Shown here piece after piece: positions 25,283-34,485 of a stretch of DNA of 64,000 nt. Made by a program: the position numbers and the translations under genes. Position 1 is the stretch's first letter. Every line of letters begins with the position of its first letter. Under the pieces are notes generated by a model. That model made no database searches. It had not been told where the DNA came from and worked only from the letters and a program-made list of their open reading frames with translations. The DNA is taken from NCBI RefSeq assembly GCF_021654135.1, contig NZ_JAKGSD010000013.1, positions 62,001-126,000 on the forward strand, given 5' to 3'. The DNA is from Amycolatopsis tucumanensis (GTDB taxonomy: Bacteria; Actinomycetota; Actinomycetes; Mycobacteriales; Pseudonocardiaceae).

Positions 25283-26256
25283 CGCGCCACCGCCACGGCG
25301 CCGGGGATCGGGGTGCGCGCCGGCCGGCCGGACAGGACGTCGAGGAGGTTGTCGACAGCCAGGTCCACCATCGCCGCGCGGGTCGCCTCGGTGGCGGACC
25401 CGACGTGCGGGAGGGCCACCAGCTTCGACTGCGCGACCAGGTCGGCGACGTCCGCCCCGCGCGGCTCGTGTTCGAACACGTCCAGCCCAGCGGAGTGGAT
25501 GACGCCCTCGCGCAGGGCGTGCAGCAGCGCGGCCTCGTCCACGACACCACCCCGCGAGGTGTTGATCAAGGTCGCGGTGGTCTTCATGCTGCCCAGCTCG
25601 GCCGGGCCGATGAGGTGGTGGGTCGCCTCGGTCAGCGGCACGTGCAGCGACACGATGTCGGATTCGGCCAGCAGGGTGGGCAGGTCCACCTGCTGTGACA
25701 GCTCGTCGCCGGCGGGGCTGAACGGGTCGTGGTGCAGCACGCGCATGCCGAAACCGGCGGCGCGGCGGGCGACCGCGCGGCCGATCTGGCCGTAGCCGAC
25801 CAGGCCGAGGGTGGCGCCGTGCACGTCCAGCCCGAGGAAGTCGTCCATGCGGAACACGGTCCAGGCGCCGGCGTGCAGCCGGTCACGAGCCGAGCCCAGA
25901 CGACGGCGGGCCATCAGGATCAGGGCCCACGCCAGGTCCGCGGTGGTCTCGGCCAGCACACCCGGGGTGTGGGTTACCACGACGCCGCGATCGGCAGCGG
26001 CACGCTGGTCGACGGCGTCGAAACCCATGCTGGCCAGGCTCACCACCTTCAGCTCGGGGCCGGCGGCGTCCAGCAGCGCGGCGTCGATCCGGTCGTTGCC
26101 CAGGCACAGGATGCCGTCGACGCCGCGCGCGAGGTCCGCCAGCTCGCCGGCCCCCGGCTTGTCGCCCGGCCCGCGCACGAGCTCGACCCGCCCGGCCAGG
26201 CGCTCCAGCCCCGTTCCGGGCAGGTGTCCGCGGGTGCTCAGGACACGCTGTTTCAT
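25279..26256 (-). CDS. D-isomer 2-hydroxyacid dehydrogenase (2-ketogluconate/hydroxypyruvate reductase-like)
   Basis: 325 residues. GLVGYGQIGRAVARRAAGFG is the NAD(P)-binding fold. The catalytic triad is visible as Arg in NTSRGGVVDE, Glu in GLDVFEHEP and His in ALPHVGSAT. In a sugar-acid operon it most likely reduces 2-keto(-gulonate/gluconate) to the sugar acid handled by the next two enzymes. ATG at 26256 chosen for AGGAG 6 nt upstream. First gene of a three-gene operon whose promoter region contains the nested repeats at 26290-26345. Confidence 0.8.
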   Translation of the reverse strand: MKQRVLSTRGHLPGTGLERLAGRVELVRGPGDKPGAGELADLARGVDGILCLGNDRIDAALLDAAGPELKVVSLASMGFDAVDQRAAADRGVVVTHTPGVLAETTADLAWALILMARRRLGSARDRLHAGAWTVFRMDDFLGLDVHGATLGLVGYGQIGRAVARRAAGFGMRVLHHDPFSPAGDELSQQVDLPTLLAESDIVSLHVPLTEATHHLIGPAELGSMKTTATLINTSRGGVVDEAALLHALREGVIHSAGLDVFEHEPRGADVADLVAQSKLVALPHVGSATEATRAAMVDLAVDNLLDVLSGRPARTPIPGAVAVAR

Positions 26257-26289
26257 ACCGCACTCCTCGCGACAACAAATTGTTCGCAC

Positions 26290-26345
26290 GACGTTATCGA
26301 GCGATTCCGCGGCGGCACAAATAGCGATTCCGGCTGACGTTATCG
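26290..26345. repeat. Nested direct repeats upstream of the sugar-acid operon
   Basis: GACGTTATCG at 26290-26299 and 26336-26345, and AGCGATTCCG at 26300-26309 and 26323-26332. Both are direct repeats inside 56 bp, in the order A-B-B-A. They lie just upstream of the hydroxyacid dehydrogenase start and 3' of the same-direction LysR gene, so are likely regulator-binding or promoter elements. Confidence 0.5.
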
Positions 26346-26359
26346 GATCTGCTAATGGG

Positions 26360-27259
26360 TCATGGCCGGAAAGTGGCGATCAGCTCGTGGAAGAGGTCGT
26401 GGACGGCCAGCGCCGCCTCCGACAACGGCTGGTGGTCGGAGGTGCACAGCGACAGCTTCACCTCGATCACCGGATCCACGATCCGGCGCACCACCAGGTG
26501 CTCGGTGTCCAGGATCGCGCGCGCCGCCGACCACGGCAGGACCGTCGCGCCCAGGTCGGCGCCGACCGCGCTGACCAGCGTGAGCACCGACTCGATCTCG
26601 CCGACCACCCGCGGCTCCACCTCCGCGCGGGCGAAGGCCGCCTCCACCACGCGCCGGATGGTGTGGATGCGGCTGGGCAGCAGCAGGCCGACCTCGGCCA
26701 GGTCGCCGACCGCGACCTCGTCCCCGCCCGGGACCGCGCAGCCCGGCCCCGCGACCAGGAACAGCTCCTCGGTGCGCATCGGCTCGAACTGCACACCCCG
26801 GATCGGCCCGGCGTCGTAGATGAAGGCCATGTCCATCCGCCCGGTCATGATCGCCTCGCTGATCACGCCGCCGAAGTTCTCGTTGATGTGCAGCACGATG
26901 TCCGGATAGCGCTCGCGGACGGCCCGCAGCAGCGGCAGCGCCAGCGCCGCACCGGTGCTGTAGGGGGCCAGGCCGACCGACACGCTGCCCGCCGGGGCGC
27001 GGCCGGAGACGCTGACGGCGGCCTGGGCCTGTTCGACCTGGCGCAGGATCAGCTGCGCGTGCCGGTACAGCGCCCGGCCGGCCTCGGTCGGGGCGACGCC
27101 ACGCTTGCTGCGGATCAGCAACTGCTGCTTGAAGTCCCGCTCCAGCATGGACACGTGCTGGCTCAGCGCGGGCTGCGCGATGCGCAGGATGTCGGCGGCG
27201 CGGGTGATGCTGCCGGCGTCGACGATCTTGACGAACGAGTACAGACGCCGGGTGTCCAT
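26360..27259 (-). CDS. LysR-family regulator (Nac/CynR-like)
   Basis: 299 residues. Winged HTH: FVKIVDAGSITRAADILRIAQPALSQHVSMLERDFK. The PTEAGRALYRHAQLILRQVEQA linker helix and two-lobed inducer domain follow (GSVSVGLAPYSTGAALALPLL, HINENFGGVISEAIMTGRMDMAF). Same strand as the sugar-acid operon and about 100 bp upstream of it, but also divergent from the pxpA operon, so either could be its target. The 26290-26345 repeats and the 27260-27493 gap are candidate binding regions. Confidence 0.85.
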   Translation of the reverse strand: MDTRRLYSFVKIVDAGSITRAADILRIAQPALSQHVSMLERDFKQQLLIRSKRGVAPTEAGRALYRHAQLILRQVEQAQAAVSVSGRAPAGSVSVGLAPYSTGAALALPLLRAVRERYPDIVLHINENFGGVISEAIMTGRMDMAFIYDAGPIRGVQFEPMRTEELFLVAGPGCAVPGGDEVAVGDLAEVGLLLPSRIHTIRRVVEAAFARAEVEPRVVGEIESVLTLVSAVGADLGATVLPWSAARAILDTEHLVVRRIVDPVIEVKLSLCTSDHQPLSEAALAVHDLFHELIATFRP

Positions 27260-27493
27260 GCGTGCCCCTTCCCGGTCGAATGGTGACCCATCGTAACGCC
27301 ACCACCGCCGCCGGCCCGGGATCCGCTGCCATAACGGATCCCGATCACATCACGCGGATCGCGTATTTGTCCGGCCGCGGCCCCGAGCTTAAAGTCAGCG
27401 AAACACCGGATTCCCGGGGCTCGGACACGATGTTTCGAGCAGATTGCCTCAGTTTTTCCGAGAACATTTCCGCGCATTTTTCCGGAGGGTGAG

Positions 27494-28294
27494 ATGACCC
27501 GTATGGTGGATCTCGTCGCCGATCTCGGCGAAGGGTTCGGCGCCTACCGGATGGGCGACGACGAGGCCCTCCTGGACCTCCTGACGTCGGCGAACGTCGC
27601 CTGCGGTTTCCACGCCGGCGACCCGCGGATCATGGACGCGACCGTCGCCTCGTGCGTCCGCCGCGGCGTGGCCGTGGGCGCGCACCCGAGCTTCCCCGAT
27701 CTGGTGGGGTTCGGCCGCCGCGCGATGGACCTGACGCCCGACGAGGTGCGGACCGACGTGCTGTACCAGATCGGCGCGTTGCAGGCCTTCGCCACCGCCC
27801 ACGGAACCCGCGTGCGCCACGTCGCGCCGCACGGCAGGCTCGGCAACCTCGTCGCGACCCGGAGTGACTACGCCGCCGCGGTCGCCGACGCCGTGGCCGC
27901 CGTGGATCCTTCGCTGATCGTGCTGGCGCAGCAGGGTGAGCTCGCCGTCGCCGCCCGCACCCGCGGCCTGCCTGTCGCGATCGTGGGTATCGCCGACCGC
28001 GCCTACCGCGCGGACGGCACGCTGGTCCCGCGCAGCGCACCCGGCGCGGTGATCCACGACCCGGACGAGATCGCCCGGCGCACCGTGCGCATGGTGACCG
28101 AAGGGGTGGTCCGGACCGTCGACGGCACCGATCTGCCCGTCGAGTGCGACACCGTGCTGGTGCACGGCGACACCGCGGGCGCGATTTCACTGGCCCGCCG
28201 GATCCGGGACGAGCTGACCCGCGCCGGCGTCGTCATCGCGGCCCTGACCGAGGTCCTGGCTTCCCGGGCCGGGGCGGGGTGGTGTCATGGCTGA
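27494..28294 (+). CDS. pxpA: 5-oxoprolinase subunit A (LamB/YcsF family)
   Basis: 266 residues, the normal length. DLVADLGEGFGAY is the family-defining N-terminus, followed by SANVACGFHAGDPRIM and GVAVGAHPSFPDLVGFGRR, which build the metal-binding active site, and RHVAPHGRLGN. PxpABC uses ATP to open 5-oxoproline (pyroglutamate) to glutamate. ATG at 27494 has GGAGG about 5 nt upstream. First gene of a seven-gene operon, overlapping pxpB by 8 bases. Confidence 0.85.
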   Translation: MTRMVDLVADLGEGFGAYRMGDDEALLDLLTSANVACGFHAGDPRIMDATVASCVRRGVAVGAHPSFPDLVGFGRRAMDLTPDEVRTDVLYQIGALQAFATAHGTRVRHVAPHGRLGNLVATRSDYAAAVADAVAAVDPSLIVLAQQGELAVAARTRGLPVAIVGIADRAYRADGTLVPRSAPGAVIHDPDEIARRTVRMVTEGVVRTVDGTDLPVECDTVLVHGDTAGAISLARRIRDELTRAGVVIAALTEVLASRAGAGWCHG

Positions 28295-28997
28295 GGGCGC
28301 CCTGATCGCCGACTGCGGCGACTCCGCGATCGTGGTGAAGGCCCTGGACGGGGACGCCGAGCACCGGTGGCAGGTCGTGCACAGCCTCGCCGACGCGATC
28401 GAAGACGCCGGCCTGGCCGGTGTCCACGGGGTCGTGCCGACCTACGACTCGCTTCTGGTGGAGTTCGACCCCGGCCTCACCGACCACGACGCCGTGCGGC
28501 GGATGGTCCGGCGGGCGGCGGGCGCACGGCACGGTTCGAGCCGCCGTCGCGCGCCGAAGCGGTTCGTCGTGCCGGTGGTGTACGGCGGCGAGCACGGGCC
28601 CGATCTGCCCGAGGTCGCGGCGCAGCTGGGCATCACCGAGCGGGAGGTCGTGGAGATCCACTCCGGCGCCGTCCTGACCGTGCGGTGCCTGGGCGCCCCG
28701 GTCGGCGCGCCCATGATGGACGGTCCGCCGTTCCCCTGCCCGGTGCCCCGCCTGGCCTCGCCGCGCACCAGCGTCCCGCCTGGATCGATCGCCGTGGCCG
28801 GGCGGCAGGCCGTGATCTGCCCGCTGCGCTCCCCCGGCGGCTGGCCGCTGCTGGGACGGACGCCGTTGCGCATTCTCGACCTGGGATCCGAGCAGCTCAC
28901 CCCCTACCAGCCGGGGGATGAGTTCCGGTTCGTGCCGATCGACCCGGCGACGTGGGACGACTACGCCGGCTCTGCCCTGGTGGCCGGCGATGGCTGA
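28287..28997 (+). CDS. pxpB: 5-oxoprolinase subunit B (carboxyltransferase subdomain 1)
   Basis: 236 residues. ADCGDSAIVV opens the KipI/DUF213 fold. VVPTYDSLLVEFDPG, RFVVPVVYGGEHGPDLPEVA and SGAVLTVRCLGAP are standard blocks, ending with GWPLLGRTPLRIL and YQPGDEFRFVPI. Works with subunit C as an ATP-dependent amidase half. It shares 8-bp overlaps with pxpA and pxpC, typical of this operon. Confidence 0.85.
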   Translation: MAEGALIADCGDSAIVVKALDGDAEHRWQVVHSLADAIEDAGLAGVHGVVPTYDSLLVEFDPGLTDHDAVRRMVRRAAGARHGSSRRRAPKRFVVPVVYGGEHGPDLPEVAAQLGITEREVVEIHSGAVLTVRCLGAPVGAPMMDGPPFPCPVPRLASPRTSVPPGSIAVAGRQAVICPLRSPGGWPLLGRTPLRILDLGSEQLTPYQPGDEFRFVPIDPATWDDYAGSALVAGDG

Positions 28998-29976
28998 CAC
29001 CCTGACCGTCCGGCAGAGCGGCCACGCCGCCGTCCAGGACCTCGGCAGGCCCGGCCGCTCCCGCTACGGCCTGCCCGTCAACGGCGCGCTCGACCAGTAC
29101 TCCGCACGTGTCGCCAACGCCTTGTGCGGCAACGACGACACCGATCCGCTCATCGAGATCACCGCACTCGACTTCAGCTGCACACCGTCCACCGACGTGC
29201 TCGTCGCCGTCACCGGCGCCCCCGCCGACGTCACGGTCGACGGGATCCCGCAGCCGCAGTGGGAGCCGCTCGCCGTCCGCGGCGGCCAGACACTGGCCGT
29301 CACGGGGATCCGGCTGGGTTTGCGTGTGTACCTGGCGGTCTACGGCTCGATCCACGCCGAGTCCCTGCTCGGCAGCTGCGCGCCCGACACGATCCTGGGA
29401 TTCGGCCGCTTCCTGCGGCCCGGGGACGACCTCGCGCTCCGGGCGCAGTGCCCGCCGATCGGGCACCCGGAGTTCCGGCACCCGCTGTTCCGCATCCGGC
29501 CGCCCCGGCCCCGGTTCGGCGAGAGCTGGACGATCGACGTGACCGACGGCCCCGACGTCGCCGAGTTCGGCGACTCGGCCGGGCGCCTGGTGTCCTCCGC
29601 CTACGTCGTGACCCCGTCGAGCAACCACATCGGGTTGCGGATGAGCGGCCCGGTGCCCCAGCGGGCCGTCTCCGGCGAGGTCCTCTCCCGCGGTGTGCCC
29701 GTCGGCGCCGTGGAAGTCCCCGCCGGCGATCAACTCCTGGTCCTGCACCGGGGCCGGGGCGTCACCGCCGGTTATCCGGTGCTCGCCGTGGTCACCTCGG
29801 CCAGCCTCTCCCCGCTCGGGCAGGCCAGACCCGGGCACACCATCCGCTTCCGCCGCCGCACGGTCGCCGAGGCGGTCGCCGCGCACCGGGCCGAACGCGC
29901 CGCCATCCGCGCGGTCCGGCACCGCGCCGCCGCGGTGCTGCAGTCCCTCGACATCCCCGTCCTCACCCGCCGATGA
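28990..29976 (+). CDS. pxpC: 5-oxoprolinase subunit C (carboxyltransferase subdomain 2)
   Basis: 328 residues. TVRQSGHAAVQDLGRPGRSRYGLPVNGALDQYSARVAN is the KipA/AHS2 signature, followed by EITALDFSC, GLRVYLAVYGSIH, SLLGSCAPDTILGFGR and SSNHIGLRMSGP. ATG at 28990, inside the last codons of pxpB. The C-terminal AHRAERAAIRAVRHRAAAV helix is longer than in many homologues. The complex may act on pyroglutamate or on a substituted lactam, given the downstream genes. Confidence 0.85.
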   Translation: MADTLTVRQSGHAAVQDLGRPGRSRYGLPVNGALDQYSARVANALCGNDDTDPLIEITALDFSCTPSTDVLVAVTGAPADVTVDGIPQPQWEPLAVRGGQTLAVTGIRLGLRVYLAVYGSIHAESLLGSCAPDTILGFGRFLRPGDDLALRAQCPPIGHPEFRHPLFRIRPPRPRFGESWTIDVTDGPDVAEFGDSAGRLVSSAYVVTPSSNHIGLRMSGPVPQRAVSGEVLSRGVPVGAVEVPAGDQLLVLHRGRGVTAGYPVLAVVTSASLSPLGQARPGHTIRFRRRTVAEAVAAHRAERAAIRAVRHRAAAVLQSLDIPVLTRR

Positions 29977-29987
29977 AGGAGTCCACC

Positions 29988-31295
29988 ATGAGTACCGTGG
30001 CGTCATCACAGTCGAACGTGGTCGATCCCAGGACCGCCCGCAAGGTCACCCTGGCCGGCTGCGTCGGCATCTTCGCCGAGCTCTACGACAACGGCATCTT
30101 CGGGTTCATGGCGGGCACGCTCGCCGCGGTGTTCTTCCCGGACTCGGCCAACGCCGTCATGCTGGTCTTCGTCGGCTACGCGATCTCGTTCTTCTTCCGC
30201 CCGCTCGGCGGGATCATCTGCGGCCACCTCGGCGACCGGATCGGCCGTCAGCGGATGCTCGTGTTCGTCATCATGCTGATCAGCGTCGCCACCGCCGCGA
30301 TCGGCCTCCTGCCCACCTACGCGGCGATCGGGATCGCGGCGCCGATCCTGCTGATCCTGTTGCGGGTCCTGCAGGGGTTCTCGGTCGGTGGTGAAGCCGC
30401 GGGCGCCATGACGTTCCTCGCCGAGCACGCCCCACCGGGCAAACGCGGCCTCTACACCAGCTACGCCCAGATCGCGTCGTTCCTGTCGCTGCTGACCGGC
30501 ACGCTGATCGCCGCCGCGATGACCAGCGGCCTCGGCGCTGAGCGGATGCAGTCCTTCGGCTGGCGGATCCCGTTCCTGCTCGCGATCCCGCTCGGCATCA
30601 CCGGCCTCTACATCCGCCGCCGTATCTCCGACACCCCCAACTTCACGCGGCTCCAGGAGGAAGGCGGCCTGGCACGCAACCCGCTGAAGGAGGCGTTCTC
30701 CTCGCCCCGGCATCGGCGCGCGATGCTGCTGGCCCTGTTCATCCCGCTCATGAACGGCTCCGGCTACTACGTCCTGTTCACCTACATGCCCACCTTCATG
30801 AGCAAGGAGCTGCACTTCGGCAAGGTCGAAGGTCTCCTGGTGACCGCGGTGAGCCTCGTGGCGATCTCCGTGGCGATCCCGTTCATGGGAGCCCTCTCGG
30901 ACAAGGTCGGCCGCAAGAAGGTCATCGCCGGCGCCGCCATCGCGATGGCCCTCGCGGGTGTCCCCTGCTACCTGCTCATCGGCACCGGCAACGTCGCCCT
31001 CGCGATCGTGGGCGCCAGCGTCATGGCGGTCATCTTCGCCGGGCACACGGGCGTCATCCACATTCTGCTGGTCGAACTCTTCCCCACGCGCGTGCGCTAC
31101 TCCGCCTACGGGCTGGGCTACAACATCTCCTCCGCCGTCTTCGGCGGCACCGCGCCACTGCTGATGACGTTCCTCATCGGACAGACCGGCGACGTCCACA
31201 TCCCCGCCTACTACGCCGTCCTCACCGCGCTGGGCACGCTCATCGCGGTGTCCCGGGTGCGCGACCGGGCCCACGAACCCCTGCACGACGCCTGA
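29988..31295 (+). CDS. MHS-family MFS transporter (metabolite:H+ symporter)
   Basis: 435 residues, 12 predicted membrane helices. The MHS signatures are present: GHLGDRIGRQRM between helices 2 and 3, RVLQGFSVGGEAAGA in helix 4 and ALSDKVGRKKV between helices 8 and 9. Relatives import organic acids such as shikimate, citrate, proline/betaine or alpha-ketoglutarate. ATG at 29988 has AGGAG 6 nt upstream. In the pxp operon it presumably imports the lactam or acid substrate. Confidence 0.85.
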   Translation: MSTVASSQSNVVDPRTARKVTLAGCVGIFAELYDNGIFGFMAGTLAAVFFPDSANAVMLVFVGYAISFFFRPLGGIICGHLGDRIGRQRMLVFVIMLISVATAAIGLLPTYAAIGIAAPILLILLRVLQGFSVGGEAAGAMTFLAEHAPPGKRGLYTSYAQIASFLSLLTGTLIAAAMTSGLGAERMQSFGWRIPFLLAIPLGITGLYIRRRISDTPNFTRLQEEGGLARNPLKEAFSSPRHRRAMLLALFIPLMNGSGYYVLFTYMPTFMSKELHFGKVEGLLVTAVSLVAISVAIPFMGALSDKVGRKKVIAGAAIAMALAGVPCYLLIGTGNVALAIVGASVMAVIFAGHTGVIHILLVELFPTRVRYSAYGLGYNISSAVFGGTAPLLMTFLIGQTGDVHIPAYYAVLTALGTLIAVSRVRDRAHEPLHDA

Positions 31296-31321
31296 CCCGA
31301 CCCACCAAGGAGCACTGGACA

Positions 31322-32065
31322 ATGCCGTTTTCCGACTACAAGACCGCCCTGGTCACCGGCGCCTCGACCGGCATCGGCGCCGAGGTCGTGGAACGACTGG
31401 CCAAACAGGGCCTGCGGGTCCACGCCGTCGCCCGCAACGCCGAACGGCTCGACGAGCTGGCACGGCGCACCGGGTGCGTCCCGCACGCCGTCGACGTCAC
31501 CTCCACCGCGGCCCTGACCGAGCTCGTCGACGGTCTCGAGATCGACGTCCTGGTCAACAACGCCGGTGTCTCGCGCACCGGGAACATCCTCACCGCCGAC
31601 GAGTTCGCCGTCGACGAGCAGGTCGCGGTGAACATCCAGGCCGTCCTGCACCTCGTGCGGCTGGTCATGCCCGGCATGGTCGAGCGGGACCTCGGGCACA
31701 TCGTCAACATCAGCTCGATCGCTGGGGTCTACAACTTCGGCGGCAACACCATCTACCACGCCACGAAGTCCGCCGTGCACACGCTGTCCCGCCAGCTCCG
31801 CGTCGACGCCTTCGGCAGGCGCGTCCGCGTCACCGAGATCTGCCCGGGCCGGGTCGAGACCGAGATCTTCGGGCGCCTGCTCGGCGACATGGACCGCGCC
31901 CAGCGGGAGTACTACGACGGATACGAGTCGCTCAAGCCGGAGGACATCGCCGATGCGATCGAGTTCGCCATCGCCTCGCCGCGCCACGTCAACGTCGGCC
32001 ACATCGAGATCCTGCCGACCTTCCAGGTGCCCGGCGGGCTGAACTTCGAGAGGCGGGCGGACTGA
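31322..32065 (+). CDS. SDR oxidoreductase (YdfG/serine-3-dehydrogenase-like)
   Basis: 247 residues. TGASTGIG, NNAGVSR, catalytic Ser in NISSIAG and YHATK are all present. The C-terminal CPGRVETEIFGR and SPRHVNVGHIEILPT are typical of the NADP-dependent 3-hydroxy acid dehydrogenases (YdfG type). It would oxidise a hydroxyl or reduce a keto group of the pathway intermediate. Lies 26 nt after the transporter and 1 nt before the aminotransferase. Confidence 0.8.
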   Translation: MPFSDYKTALVTGASTGIGAEVVERLAKQGLRVHAVARNAERLDELARRTGCVPHAVDVTSTAALTELVDGLEIDVLVNNAGVSRTGNILTADEFAVDEQVAVNIQAVLHLVRLVMPGMVERDLGHIVNISSIAGVYNFGGNTIYHATKSAVHTLSRQLRVDAFGRRVRVTEICPGRVETEIFGRLLGDMDRAQREYYDGYESLKPEDIADAIEFAIASPRHVNVGHIEILPTFQVPGGLNFERRAD

Positions 32066-32066
32066 C

Positions 32067-33266
32067 ATGACCACGGCCGCACGAGTAGCCCGGATCAAGC
32101 CCTCGCCCAGCTCCGCGGCGGCGCAACGCGTGCGTGAGCTGACCGCTCAGGGGCACCGGATCCTCGACCTGACCGTCGGCGAACCGGACTTCGACACACC
32201 GGACCACGTCAAGGCCGCCGCGATCGCCGCCGTCGAACGCGGCGAGACCAAGTACACGCCCGTCAACGGCACCCCCGAACTGCGGGCGGCGATCCGGGCC
32301 AAACTCGGCCACCGCCACGGCCTGCACTACCCGGACGAGGAGATCACCGTCGGCGGTGGCGCCAAGCAAGTCATCTTCCTCGCGCTGATGGCCACGGTCG
32401 ACCACGGCGACGAAGTCGTGATCCCCGCGCCGTACTGGGTGTCCTACCCGGACATGGTGCTGGCCAACGACGGGACCCCGGTCATCGTCGACTGCCCCGA
32501 GTCCGACCGGTTCAAGCTCACCCCTGCGCGGCTGGAGGCGGCGATCACGCCGCGGACGCGGTGGCTGGTGCTCAACTCCCCCGGCAACCCGACCGGCGCC
32601 GCCTACTCGGCGGAGGAATTGCGCGCGCTGGCCGGCGTGCTGCTGACCCACCCGCAGGTGCACGTGCTCACCGACGAGATCTACGACGAAATCTGGTATG
32701 AGCCGGAGAGCGTGCCCACGCTCGCGGCCGTGGAACCGCGGCTGCGGGACCGGGTGTTCCTCACCAACGGCGTGTCGAAGACCTACGCGATGACCGGGTG
32801 GCGCATCGGCTACGGCGCCGGCCCGCGTGAGCTCGTCGGCGCGATCAACAAGCTGCAGTCCCAGATGTCGTCCTGCCCCTCCTCGATCAGCCAGGCCGCA
32901 GCGGTCGCGGCGCTGACCGGTCCGCAGGACTTCGTGGCCACGACGGTCGCCACCTACCGCGGCCGCCGGGACCGGGTCGCCAAACTGCTGGCCGACGTTC
33001 CCGGGCTGTCGGTCACCGCACCCAGCGGCGGGTTCTACCTCTTCGTCAATTGCGGCGGGCTGCTCGGCAAGCGCACTCCCGCCGGGGACGTGCTGCGCAC
33101 CGACGAGGAGTTCGCCCGCTACCTGCTGGAGTCCGAGCGGGTGGCCGTGATCCACGGCGCCGCCTACGGGACACCCGGTTACTTCCGGGTCTCCTTCGCC
33201 ACCTCCACCGCCGTCCTGGACGAGGCGTGCGAGGCCATCGCCCGCGCCTGCGCCCGCCTGTCGTGA
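32067..33266 (+). CDS. Class I PLP aminotransferase (aspartate aminotransferase-like)
   Basis: 399 residues. LTVGEPDFDTPDHV, NSPGNPTGAAYS, LTDEIYDEIWY and the PLP lysine in NGVSKTYAMTGWRIGYGAGP identify the subgroup I-gamma aspartate-type aminotransferases, and FYLFVNCGG and RVSFATS close the fold. After lactam opening it would convert the resulting amino diacid to a 2-oxo acid. Followed directly by the RraA-type aldolase. Confidence 0.85.
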   Translation: MTTAARVARIKPSPSSAAAQRVRELTAQGHRILDLTVGEPDFDTPDHVKAAAIAAVERGETKYTPVNGTPELRAAIRAKLGHRHGLHYPDEEITVGGGAKQVIFLALMATVDHGDEVVIPAPYWVSYPDMVLANDGTPVIVDCPESDRFKLTPARLEAAITPRTRWLVLNSPGNPTGAAYSAEELRALAGVLLTHPQVHVLTDEIYDEIWYEPESVPTLAAVEPRLRDRVFLTNGVSKTYAMTGWRIGYGAGPRELVGAINKLQSQMSSCPSSISQAAAVAALTGPQDFVATTVATYRGRRDRVAKLLADVPGLSVTAPSGGFYLFVNCGGLLGKRTPAGDVLRTDEEFARYLLESERVAVIHGAAYGTPGYFRVSFATSTAVLDEACEAIARACARLS

Positions 33267-33277
33267 AAGGATTTCCC

Positions 33278-33949
33278 TTGCGCCTCAACACGAAGTTCGA
33301 CCGCCCGGACCCAGCGCTCGTCGAGCAACTGGCCCGTTTCTCGTCCGCCACGATCCACGAAGCCCAGGGGCGCCTCGGCGCGCTGAGCTCGGCCCTCAAA
33401 CCGGTCGACCCGGCCATGTCGTTGTGCGGCCCGGCGTTCACCGTGCGCTGCGCGCCGCGGGACAACCTGATGCTGCAGGTGGCGATCGCCCACGCCCAGC
33501 CCGGCGACGTCGTCGTGGTGTCGGCCGGCGAGTACGCCGAGGCCGGTTCCTTCGGGGACGTGCTGGCCAACGCCTGCCAGGCGAAGGGTCTCGCCGGGCT
33601 GGTGACCGACACCGGCGTGCGGGACACGTCCGAGCTGCGCAAGCTGGGGTTCCCGGTCTTCTCCTACAGCGTGTCCATCAAGGGCACGGTCAAGGAGACC
33701 GTCGGCCCCCTGGCCGAGCCGATCCAAATCGGCGGCGAACTGGTCCGCCCCGGCGACGTGATCCGCGGTGACGCCGACGGCCTGGTCGTGGTGCGCCGCG
33801 AGGACGTGGCGCACGCGATCGAGCAGGCCCGCAAGCGCGAAGAGGCGGAAGCCGCCTACATCGCCGCGTACCGCTCGGGCCGCAGCGTCATCGAGGTCAG
33901 CAAGCTCGCCGGCGTCCTCGAAGCGAAGGGACTCGTCATCGAGGAGTGA
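33278..33949 (+). CDS. RraA-like aldolase (4-hydroxy-4-methyl-2-oxoglutarate aldolase/oxaloacetate decarboxylase)
   Basis: 223 residues. SSATIHEAQGRLGAL, the TDTGVRDTSELRKLGFPVFS block carrying the catalytic Arg-Asp, and PGDVIRGDADGLVVV match HMG/CHA aldolases, which cleave 4-hydroxy-2-oxo diacids to pyruvate plus a 2-oxo acid and decarboxylate oxaloacetate. TTG at 33278 is preferred because AAGGA lies 6 nt upstream; a GTG at 33263 overlapping the previous stop is possible. It gives the pxp operon a plausible carbon-carbon cleavage end step. Confidence 0.85.
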   Translation: MRLNTKFDRPDPALVEQLARFSSATIHEAQGRLGALSSALKPVDPAMSLCGPAFTVRCAPRDNLMLQVAIAHAQPGDVVVVSAGEYAEAGSFGDVLANACQAKGLAGLVTDTGVRDTSELRKLGFPVFSYSVSIKGTVKETVGPLAEPIQIGGELVRPGDVIRGDADGLVVVRREDVAHAIEQARKREEAEAAYIAAYRSGRSVIEVSKLAGVLEAKGLVIEE

Positions 33950-34485
33950 CCCCGCCACCAGCGCGGCGGACGCGTCCGCCGCGCTGTGCTGGTGCTTGTG
34001 GTGTTCCGACCATTCCGTGAGTTGGTCGTTGAACACGCCGATGTCGCCGAGGAGGACCCCGTCGAGCAGGCGGTGGTCCTCCTCGGCGTCGGTGCGATCG
34101 GAGCCCGGCAGAGCCACCAGTCTTCATAGACCTTGCCGTGAGCGGCTGACCCGGCACCTGGATCAGCTCGACAGCGGCAGTGACGCTCGCATCGGCTGCG
34201 GGTTCGTCACCCAAGAACCTGCCCGCTCCTGGGCGGCTGACGCCTCTTGCTCGCCGCCCCTCGCCACTGCGTGACCACCCTCCCGCCGGGAGCCGGAACG
34301 GCGCCCGGCCGCCGCGAGGGGTTCGCCGTCACCGGCCGGCTCATGAATTCGGAAGCGAATCATCGCCCAGAGGTTGCCGCGTCACGGGCGCCGCCGGACA
34401 AAGTCGATCCGGCCACCGGATACACGAACGAAACACACGAGGCCTTGACGGCTCTTCGTGCGCTACCTAGCGTGTGTTTGCATCT
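33950..34485. other. Intergenic region between the pxp and hyu operons (about 540 bp)
   Basis: Holds the terminator hairpin at its left end and the IclR operator at its right end. The central 450 bp shows no gene I can support; short frames on both strands have no start signals or family-like sequence. Confidence 0.4.
33960..33985 (+). terminator. Perfect 26-bp palindromic terminator of the pxp operon
   Basis: AGCGCGGCGGACG paired with its exact reverse complement CGTCCGCCGCGCT, beginning 11 nt after the aldolase stop. Very stable stem; no T-run follows, common in actinomycetes. Confidence 0.6.

Noticed and set aside
34020-34300. Possible transposase remnant between the pxp and hyu operons
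   Set aside because: Short frames such as LLDGVLLGDIGVFNDQL look vaguely protein-like, but no transposase motif or terminal inverted repeats were found.
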